Shown one piece after another: positions 56,933-64,000 of a stretch of 64,000 nt of DNA. The stretch is from positions 59,239,981-59,303,980 of the forward strand of contig CM060307.1 in the NCBI GenBank assembly GCA_030674185.1, in the 5' to 3' direction. Every line of letters begins with the position of its first letter. Within the stretch, counting starts at the first letter, position 1. Below the pieces are notes generated by a model that saw only the letters and a list, made by a program, of their open reading frames with translations, had not been told where the DNA came from and searched no databases. The position numbers and the translations under genes are program-made. The stretch is from Monoplex corrugatus. Taxonomy: Eukaryota; Mollusca; Gastropoda; Littorinimorpha; Ranellidae.

Positions 56933-57944
56933 CTGAAACAAAGACAAAGATTTTTAAAACTACCACACAGTCACTCGAAACCAATGGGAAAAAAAAAACC
57001 AGGCAGCTACAAGATCTTTAAATTATTCACTAGTTAATAGTAAATGTAAGTAAACATCCATAAATTCAGCTGTCTGACTAGACAATGGATGTGCTCTGTC
57101 AAAGATATGGAACAGCATTGGCAGAGCTGAACAGGCCAATTCTTGAGTGGCAGTCTTTGCCACTGCTGCTGAACATGAAGGTTAGTGGCTGTGGTAAGGT
57201 GGCTGCTGCTGCAGCTTTTACTATCTCTCTTCTGTCCAAACAATTATTTTGTTTCTCCTTTGAAATGGCGGCACCTGCATGTACAGCCTGTTGTCAAGCA
57301 CAGCAATTTGTAGCTGTCTCTTCCAGATGACCACACTGATCAGCAGACATCAGGTCATGTTTGCAAACCAGCCTATATTGAAATGGGAAGTGCCCTATGG
57401 GCCGGGATCTTGCAGCGACTTCTCCATACTGGATATCTTTTGGAATGCAACCATCCTGCATGCGGCAGACATAGCCATGACAAGCCCAGTTGTTGTCGTG
57501 TGAGGAGAACATGTATGTTCAGCATGCTGCAGCTGGCCTAGTCAAGGATTTCCTGTCTGGCACTTGGTCTTTCCAAAACTGTTTGATGGTCCATTTTGTA
57601 ATTTGCACAAATCACATATGCTCATGGAATATTTTGCAGTGATTTTCAGTGTCATGGAATCTTCCAAAATCTATATAAATACAAGTCTACAATCTGACTT
57701 TAATAAAAAAAAGATTAGAAACATGATGGGAATGGGTTGTGAGGTGCTGATATCTGAAATTTCATCTGCTTCTTCTGGTTTCGTTCCTGAAACTTTTTTA
57801 TGAAACTGAAACTATTCATTTTGCAGACATTTGGTAAAATGAGTATTTTCATACATTATATTAAAATACAGATACAAAAACAAAAAAAATTTACATGCAT
57901 CTCTCTCTCTCACACACACGCGCGCATGCACATATATACACACA
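56933..57944. other. SUCLG1 intron, nothing recognised
   Basis: Plus-strand frames around 57085-57503 have no domain. There is a short A-run near 56988-56998. Confidence 0.45.
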
Positions 57945-58175
57945 CACACATATCAGCGTCGGATTCACATGCTAATGGTTGTGGGTTCGAATCCCGGGGT
58001 GCGCTATATTAAAACTGGCCATCTCACTGTTCCATCTTAACATCATTGTTGTTCTGGTGGTGTCAGTATAGGATTAGATAGGTCCCCCTTTCCCCACTTC
58101 CCTGGGATGGTTATCCGCGTCGGCCATATCACCTGAGGTGGGTCTCAACCAAATCAATCAAACTATCAGGTCACA
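57945..58175 (+). mobile_element. tRNA-derived SINE, second family
   Basis: B-box GTGGGTTCGAATCCCGG (57985-58001) and an upstream A-box-like segment are followed by a unique body (tggccatctcactgttccat, ccctgggatggttatccgcg, gtgggtctcaaccaaatcaa) and a short (atca) tail before a CA run. Its body does not match the other SINE family in the window. Confidence 0.7.
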
Positions 58176-58272
58176 CACATACACATATATATATACACAC
58201 ACACACATATATACACACACATACACATATCACACATACACATATGTGTGTGTGTGTGTGTATATATATATC
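58176..58272. repeat. CA and TA microsatellite
   Basis: (CA)n, (ATAT) and (GT)n intermixed. Confidence 0.9.
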
Positions 58273-59622
58273 AGCATTGCAACCTAACTATTTTTGTTTC
58301 ACGACTGACAGGAAACTGAGTTTCCTTCTAGAAACAGTGACTTCTTTTCCTTTTGTTGCACTATATTGCATATATATATAAAAATGAGCATGTAGAACTT
58401 TGCGCTATATTGCACAACCATAAATCGTTGCTTTCTTATTTTCTTAAAATTTTTCTTTGATAGGAATTCGCAAAAAAAAAATTTCTGTGTGAAATCAGTG
58501 TACTTTATGGTTTCAAAATTCTGAGGGTCATTACAACTCTTTACCTGGAATTTTTTTAAGTCACTGGGCTTAAGCAAAAAAAAATCCATATTTTCAGTTC
58601 CAAAATAATGAACACTTAGTTTTTCTAACTGAAGCCAAAAATCCACACTAAACTGGGAAAGATCTTTGTGTATACAAAATAACCAAAGAAATGTCTGAAC
58701 CTCAATTTGGATATTGTGCAAACACAAAAAACATGGTATTATGCGCAAATATTCATATCAGTTCCAGGTAATCAAAAACGCTACAGGAAGAAATCACAAT
58801 CTATGTGTTTGCCTGAAAATAACACTGAGAAATAATTGTGGAGGAGTGACGTTCTGGGTGGGGTCTGCAACCTAGATGCTCCAACAAAAGGCAAGCACAG
58901 TAGGAAAAAATAGAAGTCCTGATGCCAGTTATGGAGCATAACATTGATAAACACTTCTTCTGTCAAGCGCATGGTACTTTTGATTTGTTTTCCTCTCTGA
59001 ACTGCGCCACTACCATGAACTTTGTGTTCGTCAGCAATGATGATGGGTGTTGTTCAAAATTGGCCGATTGATCGCTCCCCTCACAAGTAAAAAATCATCA
59101 CTGTCATCTTCAACTGTCTCTTGAATGTCTAAATCTGCAATTGTAGCATTTTTAGTACTTCAGCAATGGTAAAAAGCTTTAGGTGTCGACTTTTTATTGA
59201 GTGTTGGGACTGCGAAGTACTAGCGAGAGATGCCATCTTTGTCAACTAAGGTCAGTGGGTGGGGTCAAACATAACAAGGTTGCACACACAGGGCAAATAA
59301 AATCTGTGCTGATTGGCTGCTCTGGTTAGTGGAAAGGCCAATGAAGCTATTTGTAACTAACAAAGTCTTATAAACATCATGGTGGAACTCCAAAAATTAA
59401 AAACAAACCAAATACCCTGTAGGGGACGTTTGGATGAAACATGTGTAATCTGAGTAGTCTCCTATACAGGATGTCCGGATGGAGAGAGCTAAAGTGGCAA
59501 AGAAAATAGGAGACAAAATAAAAAAAAAGTACTCTTATTCACTCTAGCTTTGAATGTGCTGTTTGCTCACCTAAGCAGTGTCATCATTGTTCATCTTCAA
59601 TTTATCATCTAATCTGAAAGAC
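58273..59622. other. SUCLG1 intron, possible unclassified element debris
   Basis: The minus-strand frame at 58299-58748 is open but AT-rich, without a domain. The minus strand at about 58990-59160 reads IADLDIQETVEDDSDDF and NRPILNN in one frame, which looks like a decayed acidic transposase N-terminus but cannot be assigned. Confidence 0.3.
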
Positions 59623-59628
59623 TATCAC

Positions 59629-59958
59629 CAGACCTGCCAACCCTGACTTTTAAGTTGGAGTATTTGTCCAGGAAAAATGGAGTATTTTTGAAAATATGGT
59701 GTATTCTGAGTGCGCAGCGCCGAAGGCGCAAGCTAACTAGGGGGTCCGGGGGCATGCCCCCCGGAAATTTTTAAAGAATTGGTGCAAATCTGTGCAATCT
59801 AGAGCATTCTGAGCCAAAAATTCACTTTCTAATGGTACTTGATTTTTTTATCTTTAATTTTTTTTTTCGTCGTATTTTTTATTAAGTCGGCGTATTGGTC
59901 GTATTTTGAGTAAACTGGCGTACTAAATACGCCAAAATCGTATGGGTTGGCAGGTCTG
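59629..59958. mobile_element. 330-bp non-autonomous DNA transposon with 15-bp inverted ends
   Basis: Left end CAGACCTGCCAACCC and right end GGGTTGGCAGGTCTG are perfect inverted repeats. They are flanked by TATCAC at 59623-59628 and 59959-59964, a likely 6-bp target duplication. Internally there is a GC-rich hairpin (gggggtccgggggcatgccc followed by cccgg) and a gcgcagcgccgaaggcgcaa block. No coding capacity. I do not assign a superfamily: CAG...CTG ends recall hAT, but hAT makes 8-bp duplications. Confidence 0.8.
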
Positions 59959-59964
59959 TATCAC

Positions 59965-60060
59965 CCAGACCATCAGAGGTCTAGTGTGTTTTAACACTGA
60001 ACCTGTTACTTCTCACTTTCACGCAGATGCTTTAACCAACTGGGCCACCATTTCACTCTC
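59965..60060 (-). mobile_element. tRNA-derived SINE head
   Basis: The minus strand has an A-box tggcccagttggttaaagca and a B-box-like GTAACAGGTTCAGTG with tRNA-like spacing (about 59990-60055). The 3' part is lost or replaced at the 330-bp element. Confidence 0.5.
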
Positions 60061-60220
60061 GTAATAATGATAATAGATTTCTCCACTCTAAGAATAGCGA
60101 CAATAAATTTCTATAGCATCTAGTCAAAGCCTCAAGGCATTTCACCATGACTGTAAACACAGACATTAAACAATAGAAATACATATCACATGCATCCCAA
60201 TGTAGGGCACATAAGGTCAC

Positions 60221-60409
60221 CTGCAATATGGTGGTGCCGAGCTGTGCCGGAGACATTGTCACTTCAACTCCTGCCGATTTCAAAGAATCAATCTTCTCAT
60301 TGGCTCCCCCCTTTCCTCCAGCAATGATGGCCCCTGCGTGTCCCATGCGGCGTCCTGGGGGAGCTGTCAATCCAGCAATGAATGACACCACAGGCTTGGC
60401 ATTAGGTCC
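60221..60409 (-). CDS. SUCLG1: SUCLG1, active-site exon
   Basis: The exon (63 codons, phase 0 in and out; TTCCAG acceptor, CAG|GTGACC donor) encodes [20 protein letters not shown] through [11 protein letters not shown]. It contains the invariant [19 protein letters not shown] loop, whose His (codon at 60338-60340) is the residue phosphorylated during catalysis by succinyl-CoA ligase. The enzyme converts succinyl-CoA, nucleoside diphosphate and phosphate to succinate, CoA and nucleoside triphosphate in the mitochondrial TCA cycle. The alpha subunit pairs with an ATP- or GTP-specific beta subunit. All catalytic residues visible in this exon are intact. Confidence 0.96.
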
Positions 60410-60539
60410 CTGGAATTGAATGAAGAAAAGAACATTTGAAAAATGTACCCATAGTATTGGTAAGATGACTTGTAAACAACAAGAATGCAAACACACAAAA
60501 TATCAACCAACACAAGAACTATTTTATTAAACAAGTTAA

Positions 60540-61180
60540 GCCTTTCACTAGCAACTGCGCATGTACACGTGGTTCATAGGTCATTGTTCTAAATGTAGCT
60601 CTGACACCTATCACATGGTCGAACCATGTGACTTTTAGCTCATAAATATTCAGAAGATTGTCATTGCAATGGCTGACACCACGTCTGTTGGAAGTGAGTT
60701 TTTCAACTTGGAATTTAAGTATTTTCATCGATTTTTTTTTTCATGTGAGTAAAGATGGTGGACAGGTTCCAACCCCAATATTCTGTGGAAGACGTCCATC
60801 GGTTTATTTTTGATGTTCCTCGTGATGGAGAGGTGAGTGATGATGACATGATGAAGGAAACATTGTCGAAGATAAGCCTGATACTTTCGATTCAGATTCC
60901 GACTATTCTGAGGAGATAATACCCTCTACAAGCACATCGATCTGAAGGGGGCGTGGTCGAGGCAGACGATGTGGTAGAGGTTCTAGGTCTAATACAGCCC
61001 CAGGAAGTCTAATACAGCCCCAGGAAGTGTTGTTGTGGAGACAGAGGGATGAATGGATGAAAATGTAAACAAAGAATACCTGCACTATGCACCTGTCCGT
61101 ATTTAATATTTTATAATAATTTTAAATTGCACCAACCCAAAATTAGATCAATTTGCCCAAGAGTGCTGCTAGTGAAAGAG
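60540..61180 (+). mobile_element. piggyBac-like element, internally deleted, with transposase N-terminus remnant
   Basis: 641 bp flanked by TTAA (60536-60539 and 61181-61184). Ends: GCCTTTCACTAGCAACTG on the left and the reverse complement of CTCTTTCACTAGCAGCACT on the right, i.e. inverted repeats of about 13-16 bp. Inside, from ATG at 60755, a frame reads MVDRFQPQYSVEDVHRFIF, VPRDGEVSDDD and, after a frameshift, DSDSDYSEEIIPSTSTS and an RGRGRG tract. An acidic, phospho-rich N-terminus of this sort is common in piggyBac-type transposases. The catalytic DDD domain is absent. It lies in a SUCLG1 intron. Confidence 0.78.
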
Positions 61181-61184
61181 TTAA

Positions 61185-62157
61185 GCAATACCAATTATCT
61201 CCCTTGTTAACACTAAAAAAACCAAACTTTTCACACCTATTTATCAACTTCATTTAAATTTTTTACGTGATCTTCTTCTTCCAGTTTTGTACATCTATCA
61301 CTGAGAAAAGCGCTTCTGCAACAATATTTGTGTGTAATTTATTCATTTACATTGTAAATACCGTTCTGTATATTTCTAAAGCATAAATCACAATGCACTT
61401 TGGCAGGTCTTGATGTCTAACCCTGCCACAAACAGTGTATATATAACTTGAATCAGTTTATTGTCAATACGACTCATTGGATGCGCTCTGTCAAAATGTT
61501 GCGAAATTGTGCATTTGGGATACACATTTAAAACATAACTGTAACTTTAATGTTCTGTGCATTACAGTGAATCTTTGTGACATTGTTATTTATACACTGG
61601 CTAATAAGCATGTAAACAAAGAAGGCAAAATGAATTCATGTCCTTTCTCCTTCTCCCCTCCCCCTTTTCTTTCTAGAAGATTAGGATAAATGAAAATTTT
61701 TCATAACAACCAAAGAGGAAGAGAAAGAAAAAAGGGAGAATGGCAAGGAGTGAGAAAGAAGAAGAGAGAGGGAGAAAGAGAGATAAGTGACAGAATACAT
61801 GAAGGTGATTCCACTGTGATAATGGTGCTTTAAGAGAAAAAAACAAACTGTGTTTGTCTATCAGTGTGATCCACTAAGAAAGGCTAAGGATCACTAACAG
61901 TGATATTCTCTTAATCATGACATATCTTTTAAATTTGTTCACACCAGTTCCATATATGTGCTCCACTCACATGTGCCAGTAATAATCTGGAACATTCTCC
62001 AAGCTCACACAAATCATGGTATATGGTCAAAATCTTTTGATGATATAAAAATTTAAGCGACATGTAAAAGATGTCTTTTCCAGCCAAGAATAAGAAGGGA
62101 GATGGGACTACAAATCGGTAACAATTTCTGACATTAAGTTTCATGTAGTTTTCTTAC
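61185..62157. other. SUCLG1 intron, nothing recognised
   Basis: A purine-rich GA-type stretch (61700-61790) and AT-rich sequence. No exon seen. Confidence 0.45.
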
Positions 62158-62231
62158 CGTGTTGTGATTTTTCAAAAAGTCTGCTGCATTTTCTTCTGCC
62201 TGTCCTCCAATCTCTCCAATCAGCACAATTC
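62158..62231 (-). CDS. SUCLG1: SUCLG1, exon
   Basis: The 74-bp exon, GTAACAG acceptor and ACG|GTAAGA donor, entered in phase 1 and left in phase 0, encodes (G)[19 protein letters not shown] and KNHNT. It matches the conserved I-L-I-G-E-I-G-G-x-A-E-E-x-A-A segment of the succinyl-CoA ligase alpha subunit, between the CoA-binding and the phosphohistidine regions. Confidence 0.95.
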
Positions 62232-62639
62232 CTGTTACACACAGACTCCAAAAATAAGTAAAATAAATTAGGCCTAAGCAAACTTTTCATTGATAATGGA
62301 CATAACATCACATAGTCCAAAATTTTAAAATAAAGTAAAACCACTGTGGACTTGAAGGAGGGGAGAGGGCCCCTATGCACTGTGTGTTTATTTCAAAAAT
62401 TTGTTTTCCATTTTACTGTATGACAGTGGGAAACATTCCCACCATAACCAGGGGAACAAAATGAACATTAACAAGAAAAGAAAACAAGACAGAAAAAAAA
62501 GTCAAACAAAAAAGCAAAAGACAGAAGAAAGAAAAGGAACACAATGACATGGAGAGGGAAGAATAAAGGACACATGAAAACAAGTTTTTAAACAAAATAA
62601 CAAACAAGCACAAATGAAAACAAGTCAACAATAACAAAA

Positions 62640-62695
62640 TAAATCATATATGTATATACATATATATATAATTATTATTATTGTTATTATCAGAT
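62640..62695. repeat. AT/ATT low-complexity repeat
   Basis: TATATA and ATT runs in the intron between the exons at 62158 and 62847. Confidence 0.85.
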
Positions 62696-62846
62696 AGATG
62701 GGGAGAGTACATTTAAGACATTTTTGACAATGACAGAAAGTAGGAACATATAAGAAAGAACGCCGAGTGAGGGAGTGAAAGTGTTTTGCAGGGAGCAAGC
62801 AGACAGAGTGAGGAAGTTAAAGGAGTAAGCATTAACAATGTCTTGC

Positions 62847-63008
62847 CTTCAGTCTGTGGATCTTTCAGGAAAATCTCTAAACAATCAATGAAGTTGGATC
62901 CATTAAAAGGATCACCACCGATGCCCACACACAAGGACTGACCAAGACCCACTTGTGTTGTCTGGTGCACAGCTTCGTATGTCAGCGTTCCAGATCGTGA
63001 AACAATGC
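62847..63008 (-). CDS. SUCLG1: SUCLG1, exon (GC-AG intron follows)
   Basis: The 162-bp exon, in phase 1 at both ends, encodes (G)[38 protein letters not shown] and [16 protein letters not shown]. These are the highly conserved middle of the alpha subunit of succinyl-CoA ligase. The donor reads GAAG|GCAAGA, so the next intron starts with GC rather than GT. The rest of the donor fits the known GC-AG consensus, and no GT alternative keeps the frame. The upstream exons (mitochondrial targeting, CoA-binding fold) are not in the window. Confidence 0.95.
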
Positions 63009-64000
63009 CTAAACAGAATAATATCAAAAATGGGACTATGCAAACAAAAACAATGAGCAGGGAACTAAACATGCAAATGTGAAATAACCACACTCCACAA
63101 ATAAAACATTCTATTCAACCATTTCAAACTTCAAAACGATTAGCAAATAAAAAATTATAGCACCAAAATCACAAATGAACAGAACCAAAAGTTCTATGTT
63201 TGTTCTCTTTCATGATGATGTCATTTAGACACAGGTCATTAAAACTTTTATCCATATCTTACATGTATAAATCTTCCATACATTTCAAATAACTCTTCCT
63301 TAGAATCTGAATCTTTGACAACTAGTACCAAACACATAATATATAAGAGACATACTCTGAAGCAAGTTCTCAATATTTTTTTTTTTTTTTTTAGTTATCC
63401 TTTAAAAATATTACCACAATCTTTTAAGTTGTCTTCTGCTAAATATTACCACAAACTTTTAAAAGTTATCTTTTGCTTAACATTGCCATAGTAATCAACT
63501 GCTAATTCTTGCCACTGTGCAATTTATACACCCTTTCAGGCCCAGAAGTACTAAAAGTGAAAGGAATTCTGAAGTAGGGGAAACAACCCTGCTTGGCAAT
63601 CAAAGAAATGTGAGCAATCTGTACAAAAAAAGGTGTAACTTTTTTTTAAATGTTCTGTTATATGTGCATGTTTGAAATCTATGATCTTTTCTGCCTAGTT
63701 TGATAATATTGAATGTCATAGGACAAAACTGTGACCGTTTGAAGAGATTACAAAGATATAAGGATCGTATTTTTTTTGAGAAAATGCTCTCCAAAGATTT
63801 CATACACTAGCTTGTCATTTTCTACAACCCATATTCCATTCATTAGTCATGCTATTTTTAGGGTACTTACACAGCATGGGAAAGCCAAGACAATGACCTT
63901 TCCACTTATGTACAACAGAAGGGGCTTTGCAAGGGCTACACTGTGTGTCTGTTCAGTCAAGTAATGCAATCTGATCAAAAGAAATGATCCAATTTTGATC
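63009..64000. other. SUCLG1 upstream intron, nothing recognised
   Basis: AT-rich with a T run at 63378-63392. No further SUCLG1 exon can be found before the right edge. Confidence 0.5.

Noticed and set aside
57085..57503. Plus-strand frames in the SUCLG1 intron
   Set aside because: No domain, no splice logic and the opposite strand to the gene; nothing to support coding.
57985..58001. A tRNA gene based on a perfect GGTTCGAATCCC B-box
   Set aside because: No complete cloverleaf upstream and no 3' acceptor strand; fits a tRNA-derived SINE.

Overview
This window is nuclear DNA from an animal, very probably a mollusc and most likely a marine snail. The evidence is: genes split into short exons by long AT-rich introns with GT-AG (once GC-AG) splice sites; very heavy CA/GT, CT and tetranucleotide microsatellites; many minisatellites; and several non-LTR retrotransposon, SINE and TTAA-targeting DNA-transposon families, some of which I recall from caenogastropod genomes (memory, not a search). 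Most of the sequence is repeats and decayed mobile elements. Only three regions look like host coding sequence.

(1) About 0.3-18 kb, minus strand: a macrodomain gene of the PARP14-like type. A candidate non-coding first exon (17859-17935) sits under a promoter-like cluster with a tandem GAAACC motif that matches the IRF/ISRE consensus. A 1.9 kb exon (12268-14145) carries the start codon, a long disordered acidic N-terminus, a KH/RRM-like stretch and the first strands of a macrodomain. A second exon (5934-6389) finishes that macrodomain, and a short exon (2346-2401) opens another. Splice phases agree across these three coding exons. The introns are packed with LINE, SINE and minisatellite insertions.

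(2) 28-31 kb: an unrecognised GC-rich, intronless-looking reading frame on the minus strand (30028-30870).

(3) About 56-64 kb, minus strand: the last four exons of the succinyl-CoA ligase alpha subunit gene (SUCLG1), including the phosphohistidine exon. The upstream exons lie beyond the right edge. A 641-bp piggyBac-like deletion derivative and a 330-bp terminal-inverted-repeat element lie in its introns.

Between the genes are: a complete but inactivated Ty3/Gypsy-type LTR retrotransposon (20866-25786) with both LTRs, a polypurine tract and a primer binding site for tRNA-Leu; RTE-like, jockey/CR1/L2-like and unassigned LINE fragments; tRNA-derived SINEs and a 5S-rRNA-derived SINE; a nested TTAA-flanked MITE family in at least six places; and large minisatellites at 34.3-35.9 kb and 46.8-48.5 kb. 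I saw no operon, prokaryotic gene, CRISPR array, functional tRNA gene or rRNA gene. No complete new multi-gene system is visible. The most interesting leads are the macrodomain gene with its ISRE-like promoter, the nested piggyBac-type MITE family and the modular 5S/tRNA SINEs.
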